Shown here in pieces: positions 40,001-50,582 of a DNA stretch of 64,000 nt (within the stretch, counting starts at the first letter, position 1; each line of letters opens with the position of its first letter). The DNA comes from Corynebacterium halotolerans. GTDB lineage: Bacteria; Actinomycetota; Actinomycetes; Mycobacteriales; Mycobacteriaceae. Below the pieces are notes generated by a model that saw nothing but the letters and a program-made list of their open reading frames with translations, was not told where the DNA came from and ran no database searches. The position numbers and the translations under genes are program-made. The DNA is taken from the NCBI RefSeq assembly GCF_001056295.1, contig NZ_JVMD01000007.1:160103-224102 (forward strand), read 5' to 3'.

Positions 40001-40068
40001 AAATACAATCGTATTGACCGTTCGCCCGCGCCAATGCATAATGGGGCAAAACCAAACGACCGTATTGG
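40001..40068 (+). promoter_or_regulatory. Promoter of the DUF1707 gene with two TetR operators
   Basis: A sigma-70-type promoter TTGACC (40014) - 17 nt - CATAAT (40037) reads toward the DUF1707 gene. Operator 1, AAATACAATCGTATTG (40001-40016), overlaps the -35; operator 2, CCAAACGACCGTATTGG (40052-40068), lies downstream of the -10. Read on the minus strand both begin CAATACG and agree at 12 of 16 positions. This arrangement fits repression by the divergent TetR protein. Confidence 0.65.
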
Positions 40069-40077
40069 AGGCGCGTG

Positions 40078-40581
40078 ATGTCCGGCAAACACCCCACCGA
40101 GCCCGAGACTTCGTCCGTACCCGCCAGGCTTTCCGACGGCGACCGGTCCGCCGCCATGGAGGCTTTGGGCGCCCACCTGTCCGACGGCCGCATCGACGTG
40201 GGCGAGTTCGACGCCCGCTCGGCCGTCGTCGCCCGCGCGGTCGTCGAATCGGATCTGCGGCCCGCGTTCGAGGGGCTCGGCGGCGTCCCGGACCAGAACG
40301 CCGGCGATCCGGAGCTCGACCGCATCCGCACGCGCGGCCGACTCGCCGAGAACATCGACTGGATCGGCGTCGCCCTCGCCATCGGGCTGGGCGCACTGTT
40401 CTTCATCACCGGGTGGGCGCCGCCCGGCTTCGCCCTCCTGGCCATCGCCGTGTGCTCCATCGGCGGCCGCATCGCCCTCGACTTCGACGAGGACGACGAG
40501 TACGAGGCCATGAAGGAAGCAGACCGCCGCCGGCGCCTCGAACGGATCGAGGGCACCCGCGATCCGGAGGCCGGTGTTTAA
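40078..40581 (+). CDS. DUF1707 domain membrane protein
   Basis: A 167-aa protein. The N-terminal DUF1707 domain (RLSDGDRSAAMEALGAHLSD, GRIDVGEFDARSAVV) is followed by two closely spaced helices (VALAIGLGALFFITGWAP; ALLAIAVCSIGGRIAL) and a charged tail (DEDDEYEAMKEADRRRRLE). TTGGAGG precedes the start by about 6-9 nt; GTG 40075 is an alternative. Function unknown; some relatives in actinobacteria sit near cell-wall or stress genes. Probably repressed by the neighbouring TetR protein. Confidence 0.8.
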   Translation: MSGKHPTEPETSSVPARLSDGDRSAAMEALGAHLSDGRIDVGEFDARSAVVARAVVESDLRPAFEGLGGVPDQNAGDPELDRIRTRGRLAENIDWIGVALAIGLGALFFITGWAPPGFALLAIAVCSIGGRIALDFDEDDEYEAMKEADRRRRLERIEGTRDPEAGV

Positions 40582-40589
40582 TCGGGGCC

Positions 40590-43500
40590 ATGGCCCCATC
40601 GCGCAATCCGGATCCCCTGGGCCGGTTCTCGGAATCGGTCGCTGCCTGGTTCCGCGATTCCTTTGCCGCGCCGACGCCGGTGCAGGAAGACGCATGGCGA
40701 GCCATTTCCGAGGGTGAAAAAGCCCTCGTCGTGGCGCCGACTGGCTCCGGAAAGACGCTGTCGGCCTTCTTGTGGGCGATCAATTCCCTGGTGGCGGGTG
40801 ACGAGTCAAGCGACGAATCGAACATTGGCTCCGGCGATGACGCAGGTAGCCAACCCCGGACCGATTCCGGCCCCCAAGGCAGCGATGACTCCGGTGAGGG
40901 GAGCCGCGCCGACTCCCAGCCCCGCGGGGTGCGGGTGCTCTACATTTCCCCGCTCAAGGCCCTCGCCGTCGACGTGGAGAACAATCTCCGGGCGCCCCTC
41001 ACCGGAATCAACCGCGTCGCCGCCCGCTTGGGGAAGGAGCCGGCGACGGTGTCCGTCGCCGTCCGATCGGGGGATACGCCGCCGTCCGAACGAGCCAGGC
41101 AGGTCCGCAATCCGCCGGACATCCTGATCACGACCCCGGAGTCGCTCTATCTGCTGCTGACGTCGAAGGCGCGGGAGATCCTGGGCACGGTCGACACCGT
41201 CATCGTCGACGAGATCCACGCGTTGGCCGGGACCAAAAGGGGCGTGCACCTCGCGCTGAGCCTCGAACGATTGGAGCGCCTGGCCGGGCGGGAGATCCAG
41301 CGCATCGGGCTGTCCGCGACGGTCCGCCCGCTGACCGCCGTCGCGCATTTCCTCGGCGGCGACCGCCCGGTGGAGATCATCGATCCGCCGTCCCGGAAGG
41401 AGTGGGAGCTCCGGGTTCGCGTTCCCGTCGAGGACATGAGCGACCTGCGGGATCAGCGGATCGAATCCCGCGACGCGATATTCGACGACGGACTTGGGGC
41501 GGACGGCTTTGGCTTCAATGGCGCGGGCACCGATGGGAGGGGAGCAGACGCCTCCGCCCCCATCTCCCCGCCACTCGCCCCGCCGGCCCAGAGCTCGATC
41601 TGGCCCTACATCGAGGAGCAGGTGTTCGACGAGATCATGGGCCACCGGTCGACGCTGGTGTTCGTCAATTCCCGCCGCACGGCCGAGCGCCTGACCAGCA
41701 GGCTCAACGAGCTCCACGCCCTTCGCCACGATCCCGCGTCGCTGTCGCCGGAGCTGCGCCGCCCGCCGGCGCAGCTGATGAAGCCGACCGACACGGCGGG
41801 TACCGCCCCGGCCGTCATCGCGCGCGCCCACCACGGTTCGGTGTCGAAGGACGAGCGGGCGACCATCGAGTCGATGCTGAAGGAGGGCTCGCTGCGCGCG
41901 GTGGTGTCCACGAGTTCGCTGGAGCTGGGCATCGACATGGGCGCGGTGGAGAAGGTCATCCAGGTCGAGTCGCCGCCGTCGGTTGCGTCGGGCCTGCAGC
42001 GGGTGGGTCGTGCCGGGCACGTGGTGGGGGCGGTGTCCAAGGGCACGTTCTACCCGAAGCACCGGGCCGACCTGCTGCAGACGGCGGTGGTCGTCGACCG
42101 CATGCGCAAGGGGCTGATCGAGGAGCTCCACGTGCCCGCCAACGCCCTCGACGTGCTGGCGCAGCACACGGTGGCGGCGGTCGCGATGGAGGATCTGAAC
42201 GCCGACGACTGGTTCGCCACGGTGACCGCCGCGCATCCGTACCGGGAGCTGTCACGCGAACTTTTCGACGCCGTCATCGACCTCGTCTCCGGCGTGTACC
42301 CGTCGACGGACTTCGCGGAGCTCAGGCCGCGGGTGGTCTACGACCGCATCACCGGGGTGCTTTCCGCCAGGCCGGGGGCGCAGCGCACGGCGGTCATCAA
42401 CGGCGGGACGATCCCGGATCGCGGGATGTTCGGGGTGTTCCTGGCCGGCGGCGGAGACGCGGTGCCGCGCCGCGTCGGCGAGTTGGACGAGGAGATGGTC
42501 TACGAATCCCGCGTCGGCGACGTCTTCACCCTGGGGGCTTCCAGTTGGCGGATCGAGGAGATCGACCGCGATCGGGTGCTGGTCACGCCCGCTCCCGGTC
42601 ACACGGGCCGGTTGCCTTTTTGGAACGGAGATCAGGCGGGCCGTCCGGCGGAGCTGGGCCGGGCGCTGGGTGCTTTCCGACGCCTCGCGGCAGCCGATGC
42701 CGCCGTCCTCGACGAGATCGGGCTGGACCAGTGGGCCCGGGACAATCTCACCGCGTATCTGGCGGATCAGGCGAGTGCGACCGGGGTGATCCCGGACGAG
42801 AAGACGCTGGTGCTGGAGCGTTTCCGCGATGAGCTCGGAGATTGGCGGGTGGTGCTGCACAGCCCATACGGTCGCGGGGTCAACGCCGCCTGGGCGTTGG
42901 CGGCCGGCGCGAGGTTCTCCGAGGCCACGGGGATGGACGCGCAGCCGGTGGCCTCGGATGATGGAATCGTGCTGAGGGTGCCGGATGCGGCGGCCGAACC
43001 GTCGTCGGATCTGTTCCTCATCGATCCGGACGAGGTCGAGGCGATCGTGGCGGGGCAGGTGGGCAATTCGGCGTTGTTCGCCTCGCGCTTCCGGGAGTGC
43101 GCGGCCCGGGCGCTGCTGCTGCCCAGCCGGAACCCCGGGAAGAGGGCCCCGCTGTGGCAGCAGCGCCAGCGTTCGGCGCAGTTGCTGGATGTGGCCAGGC
43201 AGTACCCGAAGTTCCCGATCGTGCTGGAGACGGTGCGGGAATGCCTGCAGGACGTCTATGACCTGCCCGCCCTGGTGGAGCTGTGCGCCAACCTGCGCGA
43301 CCGCACGGTGCGCGTGGCCGAGGTGACCACGGAAACGGCCAGCCCCTTCGCCTCGTCGATTCTGTTCACCTACACCGGCGCCTTCATGTACGAGGGCGAT
43401 GCCCCGTTGGCGGAGAAGCGGGCGGCGGCCCTGGCGCTGGATGCCGGGCTGTTGACCCAGCTGCTCGGCGGGGTGGAGCTGCGCGACCTGCTCGATCCGG

Positions 43501-45545
43501 ACATCATCGCCGAGGTGGACGGTGATCTGCGCAGGCGGTCGGAGCGTCGCAAGGCAACGACGGCCGAGCAGCTCATGGACACACTGCGGGTCATCGGCCC
43601 GGTGCCCCTGGCCGAGCTGGGCCTCGTGTCCATGGTCGGAGCGGAGGAGGCGGAGCGGGAGTTGGGCCACCGCATCATGCGGGTCCGCATCGCCGGGGTC
43701 GAGCACGTCGCCCAGTCCCTCGATGCCCCATTGCTTCGCGACGGCCTCGGGGTGCCGGTTCCGCCGGGGATCCCGGCACGCGCCGAGATCATCCCCGACG
43801 CACTCGAACAGCTCGTCGCGCGATGGGCCAGAACCCGGGGGCCGTTCACCCACGGTGACGTCGGCGAGGCCTTCGGCGTGGCGGCGAGCGTGGCCCACGC
43901 GGTCGTCGAAAAGCTCGCCACCGCGAAGACCGTGGTGGAGGGGCGGTACCGGCGCGGCGTCGACGAGCCGGAGTTCCTCGCGCCCGAGGTGCTGAAGACC
44001 ATCCGCTCCCGATCGCTGGCGGCCGCCCGCGCCCAGACAGAGCCGGTGAGCGCCTCCGCCTTCGGGCGTTTTCTGCCGCAGTGGCAGCAGGTCGCGCCCG
44101 TGCTGCCGGCGGGGCACGAGCCGGAGGCGCGCGGCGCCGACGGCGTGTTCGCCGTCATCGAGCAGCTTGCGGGGGTGCGCTTGCCGGCGTCGGCGTGGGA
44201 AACGGTGGTGCTGCCGCAGCGGGTGCGCGACTATCAGCCGCGTGACCTGGACGAACTGACGGCGAATGGTGAAGTCATCGTGGTCGGGGCGGGCAGCGCC
44301 GGAGCCGCGGATCCGTGGGTGATGCTGCTTCCGGCCGACTACGCGGCGCAGCTCATCGAGGTGCCCGACGAGGACGTCCGGTCGTCCCTGGGCGACCTCC
44401 AGCGGCGGATACTGGGGGTGCTCGAAGACGGGGGCGGCGGCGGGTTCCTGTTCAACGTCATATCCGAGCGCGTCGCATCCGGTGGTGCCACGGGTGCCGA
44501 AAGCGGCACGGGTACCGGAAGCGGCACGGGTGGCGACGCCGGTGCAGGAAGAGCCCCGGGTGCCGGAGGCGGAAAGGGGGAGTCGGCTGCGGAGTCCGTC
44601 GCGGAACCGGCCACCGGAGCACCCACGGCCCACGAATTGCGGGAAGCCCTGTGGTCCCTGTTCGAGCTTGGTCTGGTCAGCCCCGATGGCTTCGCCCCGC
44701 TGAGGGCCCGGTTGAGCAGGGGCACCGGAGGGCGCACCGCGCACCGGGCGCGGCGGGCCCCCGCCCGCGGGCGGTTGCGGATGGGGCGCACCAGCTTCGC
44801 CCAGGCTCAACACGCCATGGCCCCCGCCGACATGGTGGGCCGCTGGTCGTTGACCATCGCCGCCGACGACTCGGCCACCGCGCGGTCGGTCGCGCACGGG
44901 GAGGCGTGGTTGGACCGGTACGGCGTGGTCACCCGCGGCAGCGTCGTGGCCGAGGCGACCGTGGGCGGTTTCGCCCTGGCCTACCGCGTCCTTTCCCGAT
45001 TCGAGGAGGCCGGCAAGGCCATGCGGGGCATGGTCGTCGACGGGCTCGGCGGCGCGCAGTTCTCCACTCCCGCGGTGATCGACCGCCTCCGCGCCTTCGC
45101 GGACTCTCCCGACGTCGAAGGCTGGCCCTCGGGGGCCGAGGTCCCGGAGGTCCACGTCCTCGTCGCCGTCGACCCCGCCAACCCCTACGGCGCCGCGCTG
45201 CCCTGGCCGGAACGCGGGCCGACCAGGTCCGCCGGGAGCCTGGTGGTGCTCATCGACGGCGTGCTCGCCGCGCACCTCACCCGCGGCGGCCGCACGCTGA
45301 CCCTCTTCGACCCGCCCCCGGGGCTCGGCCACGACGACGTGCTGCCGCTGGTCGTCGGGGCCCTGGATCAGGCGGTGGCGCGGAACATGGTGTCGCGCAT
45401 CGTCATCGAGAAGGTCGGGGACGAACCGGTCATCGGCTCCCAATGGGCGGCCCAGCTCAGGGCGGCCGGCGCCCGGATCACGCCGAAGGGCGTGCGCATT
45501 GGTGGCACCGGCGCCGGAACGGCGGGTGGCCGTGCCCGAAGGTGA
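40590..45545 (+). CDS. lhr: Lhr-type large ATP-dependent helicase
   Basis: A 1651-aa superfamily 2 helicase of the Lhr group, acting on RNA-DNA hybrids in characterised mycobacterial members. Walker A APTGSGKTLSAF is near residue 50, DEIH box IVDEIHAL near 210, motif III GLSATV, and motif VI QRVGRAGHVVG near 470. The winged-helix and Lhr-core domains follow, then a C-terminal extension of ~700 residues typical of full-length Lhr. Low-complexity inserts occur near residues 75-110 and 1290-1340. The frame is open upstream to 39243, but ATG 40590 matches the family start. It overlaps nei2 by 14 bases. Confidence 0.93.
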   Translation: MAPSRNPDPLGRFSESVAAWFRDSFAAPTPVQEDAWRAISEGEKALVVAPTGSGKTLSAFLWAINSLVAGDESSDESNIGSGDDAGSQPRTDSGPQGSDDSGEGSRADSQPRGVRVLYISPLKALAVDVENNLRAPLTGINRVAARLGKEPATVSVAVRSGDTPPSERARQVRNPPDILITTPESLYLLLTSKAREILGTVDTVIVDEIHALAGTKRGVHLALSLERLERLAGREIQRIGLSATVRPLTAVAHFLGGDRPVEIIDPPSRKEWELRVRVPVEDMSDLRDQRIESRDAIFDDGLGADGFGFNGAGTDGRGADASAPISPPLAPPAQSSIWPYIEEQVFDEIMGHRSTLVFVNSRRTAERLTSRLNELHALRHDPASLSPELRRPPAQLMKPTDTAGTAPAVIARAHHGSVSKDERATIESMLKEGSLRAVVSTSSLELGIDMGAVEKVIQVESPPSVASGLQRVGRAGHVVGAVSKGTFYPKHRADLLQTAVVVDRMRKGLIEELHVPANALDVLAQHTVAAVAMEDLNADDWFATVTAAHPYRELSRELFDAVIDLVSGVYPSTDFAELRPRVVYDRITGVLSARPGAQRTAVINGGTIPDRGMFGVFLAGGGDAVPRRVGELDEEMVYESRVGDVFTLGASSWRIEEIDRDRVLVTPAPGHTGRLPFWNGDQAGRPAELGRALGAFRRLAAADAAVLDEIGLDQWARDNLTAYLADQASATGVIPDEKTLVLERFRDELGDWRVVLHSPYGRGVNAAWALAAGARFSEATGMDAQPVASDDGIVLRVPDAAAEPSSDLFLIDPDEVEAIVAGQVGNSALFASRFRECAARALLLPSRNPGKRAPLWQQRQRSAQLLDVARQYPKFPIVLETVRECLQDVYDLPALVELCANLRDRTVRVAEVTTETASPFASSILFTYTGAFMYEGDAPLAEKRAAALALDAGLLTQLLGGVELRDLLDPDIIAEVDGDLRRRSERRKATTAEQLMDTLRVIGPVPLAELGLVSMVGAEEAERELGHRIMRVRIAGVEHVAQSLDAPLLRDGLGVPVPPGIPARAEIIPDALEQLVARWARTRGPFTHGDVGEAFGVAASVAHAVVEKLATAKTVVEGRYRRGVDEPEFLAPEVLKTIRSRSLAAARAQTEPVSASAFGRFLPQWQQVAPVLPAGHEPEARGADGVFAVIEQLAGVRLPASAWETVVLPQRVRDYQPRDLDELTANGEVIVVGAGSAGAADPWVMLLPADYAAQLIEVPDEDVRSSLGDLQRRILGVLEDGGGGGFLFNVISERVASGGATGAESGTGTGSGTGGDAGAGRAPGAGGGKGESAAESVAEPATGAPTAHELREALWSLFELGLVSPDGFAPLRARLSRGTGGRTAHRARRAPARGRLRMGRTSFAQAQHAMAPADMVGRWSLTIAADDSATARSVAHGEAWLDRYGVVTRGSVVAEATVGGFALAYRVLSRFEEAGKAMRGMVVDGLGGAQFSTPAVIDRLRAFADSPDVEGWPSGAEVPEVHVLVAVDPANPYGAALPWPERGPTRSAGSLVVLIDGVLAAHLTRGGRTLTLFDPPPGLGHDDVLPLVVGALDQAVARNMVSRIVIEKVGDEPVIGSQWAAQLRAAGARITPKGVRIGGTGAGTAGGRARR

Positions 45546-46344
45546 TTCCGTCTACCGGCTGGCGCATCGGATGCAGTTCATGGTGGGCAGGGAGGTCGTG
45601 TCGACGAGCATCCGCGTCCCCGCCCACGCCGTGGCGTCGTTCGACGGCCGCACGGTGGGAAAGGTGTGGCCCCACGGCAAGCACTTGTTCATGAAGTTCG
45701 GCGACGATGTGCTGCACACCCACCTGAAAATGGAGGGGACGTGGTCGGTGCACCGGCTGGGCACCCGGTGGCGCAAGCCCGGGCACACGGCGCGGGTGGT
45801 GCTGGCGGTGGATGGGGCGCCGGAGGACACGCCGATCGAGATCGTCGGCCACGACCTCGGCCTGGTCCGGGTGTTCCCCTTCGCCGAATACGACCGGCGG
45901 GTCGCCCACCTCGGACCCGACGTCCTCGGGCGGGACTGGCTCGACGGCGGACGGGACGTCGCCAAGCGCAGGATGCTGGAGGACCCCGGTCGGCCGGTCG
46001 GTCTGGCCCTGCTGGACCAGCGCGCGCTCGCCGGAGTGGGCAACGAGTATCGCGCCGAGGTCTGCTTCCTGTGCGGCGTCCACCCCGCGACGGCGGTCGG
46101 CGACGTGGACGTCGACCGCATCCTCGACGTCACGCGGCGATTGATGTGGGCGAACCGGTTGTCGCCGGTGCGCGTCATCACCGGGGACCGGCGGCCCGCC
46201 CACACCAGCTACGTGTTCGGCCGCAATCACCGGGCCTGCCGGCGCTGCGGCACCGCCATCCGGAAGGGCACGCTGGGGGAGGGCGGCCCGGACCTCGAGC
46301 GCATCATCTGGTGGTGCCCGAACTGCCAGCCCGGGCCGGGATAG
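45532..46344 (+). CDS. nei2: Endonuclease VIII-like DNA glycosylase (Fpg/Nei family)
   Basis: A 270-aa base-excision repair enzyme removing oxidised bases. The start must be GTG 45532, because processing then exposes Pro2 and Glu3 (PEGDSVYRLA), the catalytic residues. The helix-two-turn-helix region has LLDQRALAGVGNEYRAE near residue 160, and the C-terminal zinc finger pairs CRRC with CPNC (about residues 236-265). It is read through the end of lhr, an lhr-nei pairing also known in mycobacteria, which suggests shared expression. Confidence 0.92.
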   Translation: MPEGDSVYRLAHRMQFMVGREVVSTSIRVPAHAVASFDGRTVGKVWPHGKHLFMKFGDDVLHTHLKMEGTWSVHRLGTRWRKPGHTARVVLAVDGAPEDTPIEIVGHDLGLVRVFPFAEYDRRVAHLGPDVLGRDWLDGGRDVAKRRMLEDPGRPVGLALLDQRALAGVGNEYRAEVCFLCGVHPATAVGDVDVDRILDVTRRLMWANRLSPVRVITGDRRPAHTSYVFGRNHRACRRCGTAIRKGTLGEGGPDLERIIWWCPNCQPGPG

Positions 46345-46406
46345 AACGGAGCACCTGCCCGGCGGGGCAGCGGAGTAGGCGCCCCGGCCGAAACCCCTGC
46401 GGCCGG

Positions 46407-47735
46407 CTACCGGCCGATCGCCGCGAACGCGCCCTCCAGGTCGGCGATGATGTCGTCGACGTTCTCGATGCCCACGGCCAGGCGGACGGTGGCCTGGGAG
46501 ATTCCGGCGCGCGCCAGGCCGTGCTCGTCGGACTGCGAATGCGTGGTGGTCGCCGGGTGGACGACCAGCGAGCGGACGTCGCCGATGTTGGCCACGTTGG
46601 AGTGCAGCTTCAGGGCGTCGATGAAGGCCCAGGCCTCGTCCTTGCCGGCGTCGGCGAGGTCGAAGGACAGCACGCCGCCCGCGCCCGCCAGGCCCAGCTT
46701 GGTCTTCGTCGCGTGCCACGGCGACGACTCCAGGCCCGCGTAGTTGACCTTGGCCACGCCCACGCGGCCCGCGAGGTGCTCGGCGACCTTCTGCGCGTTG
46801 GCGTTGTGGCGCTCGATGCGCAGCGCCAGGGTGTCCAGGCCCTGCGCGAGGATCCACGCGTTGAACGGGGCGGGGGCGGCGCCGGTGTCGCGGAGGATGC
46901 CCGCGCGGGCGCGCAGCGCGAAGGCCGGGGCGCCCAGATCGGCGAACTTCAGGCCGTGGTAGGCCTCGTCGGCCTCGGTGAAGTTGGGGTGGACGTCGCC
47001 GCGGCCCTCGCGGGTCTGCGTCCAATCGAACTTTCCGCCGTCGACGAGGATGCCGCCCAGCGCCGACCCGTTGCCGGTGAGGTACTTGGTGGTCGAGGCG
47101 ACGACGATGTCCGCGCCGAGCTCCAGCGGGCGCAGCAGCGCCGGGGTGGCCACGGTGTTGTCCACGATCAGCGGCACGTTGTTGCGGTGCGCGACCTCGG
47201 CGACGGCGGCGACGTCGAGGATGTCGGCCTGCGGATTGGCGATGGACTCGGCGTAGAAGCCGACGGTGTTGTCGCGCACCGCCGCCTGCCACGACTCGGG
47301 GTCGTCCGGGTCCTCCACGAACGTCGCGTCGATGCCCAGGCGGGGGAGGGTCACCTTGAACAGGGTCTCGGTGCCGCCGTACAGGCGCGGCGACGTCACG
47401 ATGTGGTCGCCCGCCCGCGCCAGCGTCAGAATCGCGGCGGTCTCCGCGGCCTGGCCGGAGGCGAACAGCACCGCCGCGACGCCGCCCTCGAGGTTGGCCA
47501 GGCGCTGCTCGACCGCGTCGACCGTCGGGTTGGTCAGGCGGGAGTAAATCGGGCCGGCGTCCGAGAGGTTGAAGCGGTTCGCGGCGTGCTCCGCGGAATC
47601 GAACACGTAGGACGTGGTGTTGTAGATCGGCAGGTTGCGCGCGGAGGTCTGCGCGTCGGGGGCCTGGCCGACGTGGATGGCGCGGGTCTCGAGCGCCCAA
47701 TCGGCGGCACCGGAGTTGTCGTAGCGGGTGGTCAT
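46407..47735 (-). CDS. metY: O-acetylhomoserine sulfhydrylase
   Basis: PLP enzyme joining sulfide to O-acetylhomoserine to give homocysteine; 442 aa. The PLP lysine lies in VVASTTKYLTGNG (near residue 210), and the cofactor tyrosine/arginine motif YSRLTNPTVDAVEQR is near residue 65. AGGACTTTCCC precedes the ATG. It uses the product of metX and carries its own McbR-like box 63 bases upstream. Terminal transcription toward nei2 is convergent, 62 bases apart. Confidence 0.95.
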   Translation of the reverse strand: MTTRYDNSGAADWALETRAIHVGQAPDAQTSARNLPIYNTTSYVFDSAEHAANRFNLSDAGPIYSRLTNPTVDAVEQRLANLEGGVAAVLFASGQAAETAAILTLARAGDHIVTSPRLYGGTETLFKVTLPRLGIDATFVEDPDDPESWQAAVRDNTVGFYAESIANPQADILDVAAVAEVAHRNNVPLIVDNTVATPALLRPLELGADIVVASTTKYLTGNGSALGGILVDGGKFDWTQTREGRGDVHPNFTEADEAYHGLKFADLGAPAFALRARAGILRDTGAAPAPFNAWILAQGLDTLALRIERHNANAQKVAEHLAGRVGVAKVNYAGLESSPWHATKTKLGLAGAGGVLSFDLADAGKDEAWAFIDALKLHSNVANIGDVRSLVVHPATTTHSQSDEHGLARAGISQATVRLAVGIENVDDIIADLEGAFAAIGR

Positions 47736-47797
47736 GGGAAAGTCCTTTCGTCTTCGCGCCGCGTAACGCTTGCGCGGTCGCACCAGAGCCACGCTAA

Positions 47798-47813
47798 TGA
47801 ACCGAGCTGTCTA
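47798..47813 (-). promoter_or_regulatory. McbR-like operator before metY
   Basis: On the plus strand TGAAC-CGAGCT-GTCTA, 8 of 10 positions of TAGAC-N6-GTCTA with the right half perfect. It is weaker than the metQ and metX boxes but correctly placed. Confidence 0.6.
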
Positions 47814-47889
47814 GTGTAAGGCAATGGTGGAAAAGGCGCGAAATCCCCGGTGAACCATGCGGTACGTAAAACGGCGGCGGCGCGGCGGG

Positions 47890-47919
47890 CGTCGCAAAGC
47901 GAGCCTCCGCTTGACGACG
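47890..47919. repeat. Inverted pair of the dispersed 11-bp word
   Basis: CGTCGCAAAGC - 8 nt - GCTTGACGACG, two variants of the same word facing each other, able to form a stem of 4 plus 5 bp with a 2-base internal mismatch. It lies in the 321-base gap between metY and icd, which otherwise holds the McbR-like box and the icd terminator. Confidence 0.75.
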
Positions 47920-47993
47920 GCCCGCGCCCGACCGGTCCGCCCCGCACTCCACCGGCTGCCGGAAAACGGTCCGGCCGGCCCCCGAAACGCATC

Positions 47994-48038
47994 GAAAAAC
48001 GCGAAGTGCCCCGCCTCCCGGGAAGGGAAGCGGGGCGC
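47994..48038 (-). terminator. Terminator of icd
   Basis: On the minus strand GCGCCCCGCTTCCC pairs with GGGAGGCGGGGCA (one bulge) and is followed by CTTCGCGTTTTTCG. It starts about 19 bases beyond the icd stop. Confidence 0.65.
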
Positions 48039-48056
48039 TGCGGAGAATCGGGCGAG

Positions 48057-50279
<2,223 letters not shown>

Positions 50280-50395
50280 GTGGTGGGTTCTCCTATTTGG
50301 TGCAGGATCCGTGGAAAAACTACGAACTGTCGGAGACCACGATAACGCACTTCGCCGAATCGCTTCAGGGGGCGAAATGCCGCCCTATCTGCGTT

Positions 50396-50431
50396 GTGAC
50401 CTGCGCAACTCCCGCTTGTGCCCCAGGTCAC
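50396..50431. promoter_or_regulatory. Inverted repeat upstream of icd
   Basis: GTGACCT - 22 nt - AGGTCAC, a perfect 7-base inverted repeat 117-152 bases before the icd start, in an otherwise featureless gap (50280-50582). It could be an operator bound as a spaced dimer. The factor is unknown, and chance is not excluded. Confidence 0.3.
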
Positions 50432-50582
50432 GGGTTATTCCTCCGGCATTTGCTTGGCGACGCCGCCGTTATGCAATCCGGCCATTACTAATTTAAGACA
50501 CAAAACTACCCCCGCGATGGGGAGGGCGGAGGAAAGCCGCGCTCCCCGCCGCGGGGGCGGGAGCATTCGGGGCGGGGCGGGT

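Noticed and set aside
39243..40589. Extension of the lhr frame upstream of ATG 40590
   Set aside because: It runs antisense through the TetR gene and across the DUF1707 gene. The helicase family start is at 40590.
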